Below are positions 28,390-35,599 of a stretch of DNA of 43,042 nucleotides, piece by piece. This DNA is from CAZEPJ01 sp964514105. GTDB taxonomy: Bacteria; Desulfobacterota; Desulfocorpusculales; Desulfocorpusculum. The stretch's first letter is position 1. Each line of letters starts with the position of its first letter. Location: assembly GCA_964514105.1 (NCBI GenBank), contig CAZEPJ010000040.1, positions 1-43,042 on the forward strand. Reading direction: 5' to 3'. The notes under the pieces are model-generated. The model made no database searches. It worked only from the letters and a program-made list of their open reading frames with translations, and was not told where the DNA came from. Both the position numbers and the translations under genes were made by a program.

Positions 28390-30615
28390 TCAGGTGGTCC
28401 GGCTCTGGCGATAGTACCAGTCCAGCTGGCCCGCGGTGCTGTCCTCGTCCACGTTTTCCTCTTTGACCATCGTCTTTCCACGGGCAGGCGGCAGGACTTC
28501 CTTGAGCTTCCATTGGTCGTCCAGCCGGCCCAGGGTCCAGTATTCCTCAAAGGGCGTGACGTACTGCTGCCCGCTCAGGGTCTTGTCACCCTTGCGCACG
28601 ATCTTCTGGGCGTGGGCGTCGATGCGCACCGTGAACTCATCCCGGTCCTTTTCCGCGAAGTTGCGAACCAAAATCAGTTCGGCCTTTCGAACGCAGAGGT
28701 TGCGGTACTCCACCCGCACGCCGTCTTTCTGCCACTGGCGGATCTGTTCCTTCAGGCTCCTGGCCACCTCGGGGAAGAGGTCCCCGGCCGGCACCCGCGC
28801 CGGGTCCGCTGTCTCCCTGGCCAGGTACACGTTCATGAACACCTGGCGGGCCCGCTCCAGCATCTGCGTCCGGTTCCAGAGCTTGTCGGTTCGGGCCAGG
28901 AAGTTGAGCAGCCGTTCCGTGCGGGCGGCCTTCTTCCCCTCGCCCCGGGCCAGCCAGGGCCCCGCCGACCCCTCCCTGGCCGCGGCCTCTCCGTAAATGC
29001 CCTTGAGGGTGTCGTCGGTGAGCATCTCCACGAAGTTCTCGTCCTGGAGCACGTCCGACTCCCCGGACTGCTCGATCTCCCGCAGGCGCCACCCGTCCTC
29101 GGCGAGCTGGAATGTCCAGAACTCCTGGAACTTGGCCGGGGTCGAGTCGCCGCGCAGGAAGGCGCCGCTTCGGTCGTCCACGTAGTAGTCCCGGACCGAG
29201 GCGCTGATCAGGGCCGTGAACTCCCGCTGATGGGGCCTCTCGGTGTAGCGCACGTTGACCAGATCGATGCGCTCCACCCGGAGGCCCTCCAGACGGTTGA
29301 TTTCGTGGTTGCGAACCATGCCTTGGAGCTGGGCCATGTGCTGGGAGAACAGGGCCGGAGTCATGAGGGGCCGCATGGGGTCGTACCCCCGATCCTGCCA
29401 GCAGGCTTGGAGCTTTCGGAAGGTGGAGTCCGCCAGGCGCCGAAGGTCTTGGGGCTTGACGGCTGGGTCCTGCCGGGCCAGGAAGGCCAGGAGCTTCTCG
29501 GTCTTTTCCGCCTTCTGGGCGATCTGCCCGGCGCTGTACCGGAAGTCCAGGTTCTCGCGCTTGCTCCTCTTGTTGGCCCGGACGGCGACAACGAGGAGGA
29601 TCGCGAAGACGGCCATGAAGACGAAGAACGCCGCCAGCCCGCCCGCGTCATCCCCCGAGGAGCCTCCGCTTCGGCCGGAGCTGGATCGGCCGGAGCTGGA
29701 TCGGCTCGATCCACCTCCCCCCCCCTTGTTGTGCACGGCCAGCCCTGCGGCGAAGAAGGTGTGGGGTGCTTGGGTGCGGAGGTTGAAGACCGCCACCCGC
29801 TCCCGCACCCGCTCCAAGGACAGCACCCGGTGCTCCGAGAAAGAGCGGCCGTCCCACGAAAAGAGGGTGTCCCCGGGCGCGAGGCCCTCCACGGTCCGGT
29901 ACGTGCCCTGGCCCACGTAGAAGGGGTGCTCCTCGGTCACCCGCAGGGTGGCCCGGTCCGTCCTCAGGACCACGTACTGCTCCGCATGGGCCCGGATCAC
30001 GTCCCTCACCCGTGTGCGCACGGGCCGCCCGTCCGGCGTGAAGGCCAGCAGCTCGTCCCCCTTGCGCACGGCGCTGATGGCCATCTCCCGCCCGTCCGCC
30101 TTGAGGATGGGGCTCTCGGGGAGGAAGCAGCCCTTGTTGTGGACCACCAGCCCCGAGGAGACAAAGGTCCCCCGCGGGAAGACAAGGAGGTCGAAGGCGG
30201 CCCCGTAGGCCGCCTCCCGCCGGACCCAGCCCACGGTCATGGGCCCGGGCTTCTCCCCCTGAACCCCGTACACCGTATCTCCCGCGGCCAGCGTCCGTGC
30301 TTCCCGGAAGACCCCCGGCCCCACCATCACCGGGTGCTCGGGGGTGACCCGGAGAACCGTCTCCCCGACCCCGATGTGGAGAAGGGCATGGGGGTAAACC
30401 CGGTGCGCGGCCCGAACCCTCGCCTCATCGAGGCCCCCGCCCCAGGTCCCCCACACCGTGTCTCCCACCCGGAGCCGCTCGACGGGCACGAGCCCGGAGG
30501 GGGTGAGCACGGGGGTCCCCTCCGCCAGGCACCCCCCCCCGCCCCGGCCCCAGGCAGCCATGGGCGCCAGAGACACCAGGAGCCACACCACCCATGCGGC
30601 CAGCGGTCTGATCAT
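28390..30615 (-). CDS. Exported protein with tandem Hint (intein-like) domains, membrane anchor and two TIM44-like domains
   Basis: 741 residues. Signal peptide to about residue 23, then GGGG and Hint domain 1: Cys29 (CLAEGTPVLTPSG), TPEH (91-94), ending VVHN (157-160). After only Lys-Gly, Hint domain 2 runs from Cys163 (CFLPESPILKADG) through TEEH to AVHN (293-296). A Gly/Ser/Arg linker (297-327), one membrane helix (AFFVFMAVFAILLVVAV) and two TIM44-like domains follow (KLLAFLARQDPAVKPQDLRR, LLNFLARTDKLWNRTQ). Terminal Cys and His-Asn fit bacterial intein-like self-cleavage or splicing. The frame is open to 30921, but the signal peptide fixes the start at 30615. Third gene of the LemA operon. 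Confidence 0.88.
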   Translation of the reverse strand: MIRPLAAWVVWLLVSLAPMAAWGRGGGGCLAEGTPVLTPSGLVPVERLRVGDTVWGTWGGGLDEARVRAAHRVYPHALLHIGVGETVLRVTPEHPVMVGPGVFREARTLAAGDTVYGVQGEKPGPMTVGWVRREAAYGAAFDLLVFPRGTFVSSGLVVHNKGCFLPESPILKADGREMAISAVRKGDELLAFTPDGRPVRTRVRDVIRAHAEQYVVLRTDRATLRVTEEHPFYVGQGTYRTVEGLAPGDTLFSWDGRSFSEHRVLSLERVRERVAVFNLRTQAPHTFFAAGLAVHNKGGGGGSSRSSSGRSSSGRSGGSSGDDAGGLAAFFVFMAVFAILLVVAVRANKRSKRENLDFRYSAGQIAQKAEKTEKLLAFLARQDPAVKPQDLRRLADSTFRKLQACWQDRGYDPMRPLMTPALFSQHMAQLQGMVRNHEINRLEGLRVERIDLVNVRYTERPHQREFTALISASVRDYYVDDRSGAFLRGDSTPAKFQEFWTFQLAEDGWRLREIEQSGESDVLQDENFVEMLTDDTLKGIYGEAAAREGSAGPWLARGEGKKAARTERLLNFLARTDKLWNRTQMLERARQVFMNVYLARETADPARVPAGDLFPEVARSLKEQIRQWQKDGVRVEYRNLCVRKAELILVRNFAEKDRDEFTVRIDAHAQKIVRKGDKTLSGQQYVTPFEEYWTLGRLDDQWKLKEVLPPARGKTMVKEENVDEDSTAGQLDWYYRQSRTT

Positions 30616-30677
30616 GGCTCCATCCGGCCCTTCCTCGGCGCCCGGGCTCCGGACAGTCGCGGGGAAGCGGACCGACC

Positions 30678-30947
30678 TTAGTGAAGGGCGGCCATGACCC
30701 CGCCCAGGACGGCTGCGGCCACCACCGCGCTCACCCCGATGATGGCCGCGCCCACGACCCGGCCGTAATACTCGGCCACGGCCCCATTGCCCCGGGCGAT
30801 CTCCTTTTGCTCGTCGATGTTGGGCGTCAGCCGATCCACCAGCCGCGGCACCACATAGGACGCCAGCAGGACGAGGAGCATCCCCACCATGCCCGCGATC
30901 ACACAGAAGACGATGGCCCATCCGATATTGCCGATGGTCTCGGTCAT
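30678..30947 (-). CDS. DUF350-like small membrane protein
   Basis: 89 residues with two to three hydrophobic helices (IGWAIVFCVIAGMVGMLLVL, GAAIIGVSAVVAAAVLGGVM) separated by the polar stretch LTPNIDEQKEIARGNGAVAE, which resembles the conserved loop of DUF350 inner-membrane proteins. Good ribosome binding site (GAGGAGGGTTCC). It lies 11 bp after lemA and 62 bp before the Hint/TIM44 gene. Function unknown. Confidence 0.82.
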   Translation of the reverse strand: MTETIGNIGWAIVFCVIAGMVGMLLVLLASYVVPRLVDRLTPNIDEQKEIARGNGAVAEYYGRVVGAAIIGVSAVVAAAVLGGVMAALH

Positions 30948-30958
30948 GGAACCCTCCT

Positions 30959-31516
30959 CTAGAACTTCACCTGGGGCACCGCGCGCTCGCCCTCGGCCTC
31001 CAGCTGGAAGAACGGTTCGGGCTGGAAGTTGAACGCGCCCGCGATGATGTTGCCGGGGAACATCTCGATGCGGTTCTTGTACCGCATGACCGAGTCGTTG
31101 TAGTACTGCCGGGAGAATCCGATCTTGTTCTCCGTGCTGGTCAGCTCCTCCTGCAGGGCCAGGAAGTTCTGGTTGGCCTTGAGGTCGGGGTAGGCCTCGG
31201 CCAGGGCGAACAACGAGCGAAGCGACTGGGTCAGGGCGTTTTCCACCCGGGCCCGATCCTCCACGCTGCCGCTGAAACCGACGGCCTGCTGGCGGGCCTT
31301 GATCACCGCATCGAGCGTCCCGCGCTCATGGGCCGCGTAGCCCTTGACGGTCTCCAGCAGGTTGGGGATGAGGTCGTGACGCCGCTTGAGCTGCACGTCG
31401 ATGGAGCTCCAGGCGTTCTTCACCTCGTTTCGGGCCTGGACCAGGCCGTTGTACAGGCCGACCACGAACAGGACCAGCCCGCCCACGATGGCCAGCAGGA
31501 CGATGAAAGTGACCAT
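30959..31516 (-). CDS. lemA: LemA family protein
   Basis: 185 residues. One N-terminal membrane helix (VTFIVLLAIVGGLVLFVVGL) precedes a long helical bundle with the family signatures YNGLVQARNEVKNAWSSIDV, QLKRRHDLIPNLLETVKGYA, LTSTENKIGFSRQYYNDSV and FPGNIIAGAF. LemA proteins are inner-membrane proteins of unclear function, often beside envelope or TPM-type genes. First gene of a three-gene operon behind a near-consensus promoter. The frame stays open to 31666, but the ATG at 31516 with GGGGGG upstream begins the conserved region. Confidence 0.93.
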   Translation of the reverse strand: MVTFIVLLAIVGGLVLFVVGLYNGLVQARNEVKNAWSSIDVQLKRRHDLIPNLLETVKGYAAHERGTLDAVIKARQQAVGFSGSVEDRARVENALTQSLRSLFALAEAYPDLKANQNFLALQEELTSTENKIGFSRQYYNDSVMRYKNRIEMFPGNIIAGAFNFQPEPFFQLEAEGERAVPQVKF

Positions 31517-31574
31517 GGCACCCCCCTGTTGTGCTCCGGGTGCGCCCTTGGAGCGACGCCCGTGTCGGATGCTG

Positions 31575-31603
31575 ATTAAAGGGGCTCCCGGGGGAAATGT
31601 CAA
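31575..31603 (-). promoter_or_regulatory. Near-consensus sigma-70 promoter of the lemA operon
   Basis: Minus strand TTGACA (31598-31603), 17-bp spacer, TTTAAT (31575-31580). Its -35 box abuts one arm of the 9-bp inverted repeat at 31604. Start near 31568, leader about 52 nt. Confidence 0.75.
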
Positions 31604-31653
31604 GCCGACTGCCCTTGCGAAGCACCCGGGCGGATGATAGGATCGCAGTCGGC
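31604..31653. repeat. Perfect 9-bp inverted repeat in the lemA/EamA divergent promoter region
   Basis: GCCGACTGC (31604-31612) and GCAGTCGGC (31645-31653) are separated by 32 bp, so the arm centres are 41 bp apart (about four helical turns). The left arm touches the lemA -35; the right arm covers the expected EamA transcription start. A shared operator is inferred. Confidence 0.55.
31615..31643 (+). promoter_or_regulatory. Putative EamA gene promoter
   Basis: TTGCGA (31615-31620), 17-bp spacer, TAGGAT (31638-31643), lying between the two arms of the 9-bp inverted repeat. Start near 31650, leader about 55 nt. Confidence 0.45.
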
Positions 31654-31704
31654 CCGAGGTCCACAACCCAGGACCCGGGCCGTTGCTGCATCAGGGAGGG
31701 CGCG

Positions 31705-32586
31705 ATGCCGCTGCTGGCCGCCACGGGCCTGTGGGTGGCCTGCTTGCTCTGGGCCGCCTCCTTCATCGCCACCAAGGTGGCTGTGGCCGCCGTGCCCCCG
31801 TTGACCCTGGTGACCCTGCGGCTCGCCATCTCCTCCCTCTGTTTTCTCGCTTGGTTCGCCCTGCGGCGAAGGCCTTTGCGGCCGGGGGGGTGGCAGGGGC
31901 TTTGGCGCATCTTCGTGCTCAGCCTCTTCGGCACCGGGCTCCACTACGGGATCCAGACCATAGGCCTCCAGTACACCACGGCCTCCAATGCCTCCATCTA
32001 TGCGGTCACCGGCCCCATCTCCATCACCCTGATCGCGGCGGCCGTCCTGGGCGAGCGCATCACCCTGAGAAAGGGCGTGGGCATCGCTGTCGCCCTGGCC
32101 GGGGTCCTCGTGGTCATGGGGATCGACGCCGTGGCGTCCTTCGATTTCCGCAGTTACGTGGTGGGCGACCTTCTGGTCTTTCTAAGCATCGTCATGTGGG
32201 GCGTCTTCACGGTCTACGGCAAGCGGCTGAGCGGGCAGATGGGGGCCCTGGACCTGCTGGCCATGACTACCCTGGTGGGGTCTGCCTGGATGCTCCCGGT
32301 GGGGTGGGCGGAGCTCTGTCTCAGGGGTTTCTCCCTCGCCCAGGTCACCGCCGAGGCGTGGGCCGCCATCGCCTTCCTGGGGGTCACCTGTTCCTTTCTC
32401 GCCACCCTCCTCTATTTCCTGGCCCTGGCGCGCACAGAGTCCCAAAAGGTGGGGATCTACCTTTACACCATTCCCCCCATGACGTACGTGGTGGCCGCCC
32501 TGTACCTGGGGGAGAGCCCGGGGGCCAACCTCCTGGTGGGATCCGCCCTGGTGCTCCTGGGGGTCTACCTCACCGAGCGGGGGTGA
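31705..32586 (+). CDS. EamA-family (DMT) transporter
   Basis: 293 residues with about ten membrane helices arranged as two EamA repeats. Repeat 1 contains LLWAASFIATKVAVAAVPPL and LQYTTASNASIYAVTGPISI; repeat 2 contains IVMWGVFTVYGKRLSG and a final YLGESPGANLLVGSALVLLG. Such proteins export metabolites or amino acids; the substrate cannot be read from sequence. Binding site AGGGAGGGCGCG before the ATG; upstream codons in frame overlap the promoter. A hairpin-rich region follows the stop, so it is probably monocistronic. Confidence 0.92.
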   Translation: MPLLAATGLWVACLLWAASFIATKVAVAAVPPLTLVTLRLAISSLCFLAWFALRRRPLRPGGWQGLWRIFVLSLFGTGLHYGIQTIGLQYTTASNASIYAVTGPISITLIAAAVLGERITLRKGVGIAVALAGVLVVMGIDAVASFDFRSYVVGDLLVFLSIVMWGVFTVYGKRLSGQMGALDLLAMTTLVGSAWMLPVGWAELCLRGFSLAQVTAEAWAAIAFLGVTCSFLATLLYFLALARTESQKVGIYLYTIPPMTYVVAALYLGESPGANLLVGSALVLLGVYLTERG

Positions 32587-32607
32587 CGCCTCCGGCTGGC
32601 CTCTTTG

Positions 32608-32655
32608 CCGTGGGCCGGGGCCTGCCCCCCGGGCCACGGAGGCCGGGCTCCCGGC
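32608..32655 (+). terminator. Hairpins after the EamA gene
   Basis: CCGTGG...CCACGG flanks a G/C-rich stem (32608-32639), then a perfect GCCGGG-CT-CCCGGC (32642-32655) is followed by TTGGATCCCTCCTTT. Probable terminator region; the T-tract is interrupted. Confidence 0.45.
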
Positions 32656-32801
32656 TTGGATCCCTCCTTTGCGTCGTCCCGGCCTCGTTACAATCCTGAA
32701 GAGAGATGGCCCATATTCGTCCGCGGAGGCCCCGGACGTCCCCGGGCACCTTGGTCAAGGATCGTTTGAAATCACTGTGGATTGGGATCTCCTTCACCCC
32801 A

Positions 32802-32816
32802 TGGCATGGTACTTGC
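32802..32816 (+). promoter_or_regulatory. Sigma-54 promoter of the hydrogenase operon
   Basis: TGGCAT-N5-TTGC with exactly ten bases between GG and GC. Start expected near 32827, leader about 73 nt. An inverted repeat CCTTG-GT-CAAGG (32749-32760) about 43 bp upstream may be an activator site. Sigma-54 control with an enhancer-binding protein is known for several uptake hydrogenases. The 313-bp gap from 32587 holds no gene. Confidence 0.7.
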
Positions 32817-32899
32817 GGAGGAGCCTGGCCGTTGACAGCGCGGGGTGTGGGCGGGTCGCGTTCCGCCTTCCCCGCGAGACCCCAACAAAGGAGGGTGAC

Positions 32900-34048
32900 G
32901 TGCAAATCGGACGACGGGCTTTCCTCAAGTACTGTATGGGGTCCGCGGCGGCCCTGGGCCTTCAGACATCGGTCCTGGGGCGGCTGGAGAAGGCCCTGGC
33001 CGCAGGGCAGCGCCCCACTGTGATCTGGCTGAGCGGGGCCAGCTGCACCGGCTGCACCATCTCGCTGGCCAATCTCATGGGGGCCTACGATCCCCAAGAC
33101 GTGGGCGAGCTCCTCATGGACACCGTCAACCTGGCCTATCACCCCAATCTCATGGGGGCCGCCGGGGGGCTCGCCGTCCAGGCCCTCCACGAGGCCGCGG
33201 CCGGGGATTTCATCCTGGCTGTGGAAGGCGGGATCCCCACGGCCTTCAACGGCCACGCCTGCACCCTTTGGACCGACGGCGACCAGGAGATCACGGCCCA
33301 GCAGGCCGCCCTCGCCCTGGCGCCCAAGGCCAAGGCCGTCCTGGCCGTCGGCTCCTGCGCCAGTTTCGGGGGGATCCCGGCCGGCGCGCCCAACCCCACC
33401 GCGGTCAAGGGGGTGAGGGCCTTGACGGGGCGGCCTGCCATCCACATCGCTGGCTGCCCGCCCCATCCGGACTGGATCGTATGGACCATCGCCCAGCTCC
33501 TGGCCGGCGTCGTGCCCACGCTCGACGGTGATGGCAGGCCGTACGACCTGTTCGGGGCCGAGGGACTGAAGATCCACGATCAGTGTCCGAGAAAGGGGCG
33601 GAAGGAGGCCCAGGCCTTGGGTTTGGAAGGGCTGTGTCTCAAGGGGCTGGGCTGCAAGGGACCGAGGACCCGGGGGGACTGCCCGCAGCGGCTCTGGAAC
33701 GGCGGGACCAATTGGTGCATTGGGGCCAACGCCGTCTGCGTCGGATGCACAGAGAAGGGGTTCCCGGACAATCTCTCACCCTTTTACACGAGCCCCCAGC
33801 CGGTCGCCGACACGGTGGTCATCACCCTTGCGCGGTACAGTGCGGCCAAGAAGCAGCTCAAGGTCTACGCCACATCCAGTGCCCCGCCGGAGTCCGTAAC
33901 CCTGACGGCCGTCGGATACGGACCTCTGGCGTATAAGACCAAGACTGGGGATTATCGTGGGGTCTTCAAGCCCGTCGCGACCCAGCCGGCCTCGGTCACC
34001 GTGGTGAGCAGCGGGGGGGGGGCGGCAACCAAGGCCGTATCGGCCTAG
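32900..34048 (+). CDS. [NiFe] hydrogenase small subunit with C-terminal Ig-like domain
   Basis: 382 residues from a GTG after AAAGGAGGGTGAC. Tat signal GRRAFLKYC near the N-terminus, so the enzyme is exported folded. Fe-S ligands: proximal Cys49, Cys52, Cys153 (GSCASFGG), Cys186 (AGCPPHPD); distal His226, Cys229, Cys246, Cys252; medial Cys261, Cys280, Cys283, plus Cys273 in NWCIG where standard group 1 enzymes have Pro (NWP). All three clusters may thus be [4Fe-4S]. The usual C-terminal membrane helix is absent. Residues about 300-382 instead form a domain VVITLARYS...VTVVSSGGGAATK like the repeats of the secreted protein at 19906. The electron acceptor is unknown. Confidence 0.94.
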   Translation: MQIGRRAFLKYCMGSAAALGLQTSVLGRLEKALAAGQRPTVIWLSGASCTGCTISLANLMGAYDPQDVGELLMDTVNLAYHPNLMGAAGGLAVQALHEAAAGDFILAVEGGIPTAFNGHACTLWTDGDQEITAQQAALALAPKAKAVLAVGSCASFGGIPAGAPNPTAVKGVRALTGRPAIHIAGCPPHPDWIVWTIAQLLAGVVPTLDGDGRPYDLFGAEGLKIHDQCPRKGRKEAQALGLEGLCLKGLGCKGPRTRGDCPQRLWNGGTNWCIGANAVCVGCTEKGFPDNLSPFYTSPQPVADTVVITLARYSAAKKQLKVYATSSAPPESVTLTAVGYGPLAYKTKTGDYRGVFKPVATQPASVTVVSSGGGAATKAVSA

Positions 34049-34162
34049 GGGCTCGCCGGTTTGCGCCTGGGAACGGGAGGGGGCAGGGGTCAGGCCCGCC
34101 GACCTCTCCCAAGCCCGGGCGACGCCTGCGACCTCGTATTCTCTGCAGCAAAGGAGAGTGCA

Positions 34163-35599
34163 ATGGCGATCATCACCGTCATGGATCCGGTGACCCGCAT
34201 CGAGGGCCACATGAAGGTGGAGGTGACCATCGACGCCGTCGACGGCGAGATGCAGGTCGTGGATGCCCGGTGCACCGGGACCCTGTTCCGGGGATTTGAG
34301 CGCATCCTCGTGGGGAGGGATCCCAAGGATGCCACGGTGATCACGTCGCGGATCTGCGGCGTGTGCCCCGTGTCCCACAGCATGGCATCGGTCAGGTGCC
34401 TGGAAGACGCGGCCGGGTGCGCCCCCCCGTCCAGTGCCCGGGTGGTGAGAAACCTGATCCTGGGGGCCAACTTCCTGCAGTCCCACATCCTCCACTTCTA
34501 CCTGCTGGGGGCCTTGGATTACGTCCGGGGACCCCAGGGCGCTCCGTGGACCCCCGCATGGGACGTGGACCTGAGGAGTGATCCGGCTCTGGACATCGTG
34601 GCCGGCCATCTTACCCAGGCCCTGGAGGCCCGCCGGCGCGCCCACGAGATGGCGGCCGTCTTCGGGGGGCGCATGCCCCTGCAACACGCCTTCGTGCCCG
34701 GCGGCGTGACGGCGCCCCCAACGGCAGAGCGGATCCACGCGTTCCGCGGCCACCTGGACTGGTTGACGGGCTTCATCCGGGACGCGTATCTGCCCGATGT
34801 GGAGGCCCTGGGGCGCGTGTACTCCGACTTCCGAAACGTCGGGGTGGGCTGGGGGAACCTGATGGCCTACGGGGTCTTCGACCTGGACGACTCGGGAAGC
34901 AACCACTTGTTGGCCGGGGGCTTCGTGGAAGACGGCGCCGCAGATCCCGTCTCCCCCCCCGACGGAGCGGAGATCTCCGAGTCGGTGGCCTACTCCTGGT
35001 ACGAGGATGCCACCGAGGGCCTGGCCCCGGCGGCCGGTGAGACGCGGCCGGTCCATCCAAAGGGGGAGGCATATTCCTGGCTCAAGGCCCCCCGGCTCAG
35101 CGGCAAGCCCTTCGAGGCGGGCCCATTGGCCCGCATGTGGATCAATGGCGATTACCGACGGGGGATCTCCGTCATGGATCGACACGCCGCCCGGGCCCAC
35201 GAGGCCCTGAAGATCGCCGCGGCCATGGACGGGTGGCTGGACCAGCTCACGGCCGGGGACCCCGTTTACGGGTCATACCGGGACCCCGTCTCGGGCAGCG
35301 GGGTGGGAATGACCGAGGCCCCAAGGGGGGCCCTGGGACATTGGGTGGAGATCGCCCAGGGCAAGATCGCCCGCTATCAAGTGCTCACCCCGACCTGCTG
35401 GAACGCCTCCCCACGGGACGGGGACGGTGTCCCGGGGCCCATGGAGAAGGCCCTGATGGGGACCCCCGTGCGGGACCCCGCCCGTCCCGTGGAGGCCCTT
35501 CGGGTCATCCACTCCTTCGATCCCTGCCTCTCCTGCGCGGTCCACGTCATGCGGCCCGACGGACCGGTCACGGTCCTTCCCGCGGGGGCGGTGCCGTGA
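34163..35599 (+). CDS. [NiFe] hydrogenase large subunit
   Basis: 478 residues, shorter than most group 1 large subunits (about 550). The start is set by AAGGAGAGTGCA-ATG. The N-terminal DPVTRIEGH, the L1 motif RICGVCP and the L2 motif DPCLSCAVH provide the four Ni-Fe cysteines; both L2 codons are TGC, so it is not a selenoprotein. After the L2 His a 17-residue tail (VMRPDGPVTVLPAGAVP) would be removed by the maturation peptidase. It has no signal peptide and is expected to cross with the Tat-bearing small subunit. The gap to the small-subunit gene is 114 bp. No cytochrome b subunit or hyp genes are present here. Confidence 0.95.
   Translation: MAIITVMDPVTRIEGHMKVEVTIDAVDGEMQVVDARCTGTLFRGFERILVGRDPKDATVITSRICGVCPVSHSMASVRCLEDAAGCAPPSSARVVRNLILGANFLQSHILHFYLLGALDYVRGPQGAPWTPAWDVDLRSDPALDIVAGHLTQALEARRRAHEMAAVFGGRMPLQHAFVPGGVTAPPTAERIHAFRGHLDWLTGFIRDAYLPDVEALGRVYSDFRNVGVGWGNLMAYGVFDLDDSGSNHLLAGGFVEDGAADPVSPPDGAEISESVAYSWYEDATEGLAPAAGETRPVHPKGEAYSWLKAPRLSGKPFEAGPLARMWINGDYRRGISVMDRHAARAHEALKIAAAMDGWLDQLTAGDPVYGSYRDPVSGSGVGMTEAPRGALGHWVEIAQGKIARYQVLTPTCWNASPRDGDGVPGPMEKALMGTPVRDPARPVEALRVIHSFDPCLSCAVHVMRPDGPVTVLPAGAVP

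Noticed and set aside
28513..30681. 722-codon plus-strand frame opposite the Hint/TIM44 gene
   Set aside because: Shadow frame; the minus strand encodes a signal peptide, two Hint domains, a membrane helix and TIM44-like domains.
34163..35599. Selenocysteine at the large-subunit L2 motif, considered because of the [NiFeSe]-like medial cluster
   Set aside because: Both codons are TGC in DPCLSC; there is no in-frame TGA.
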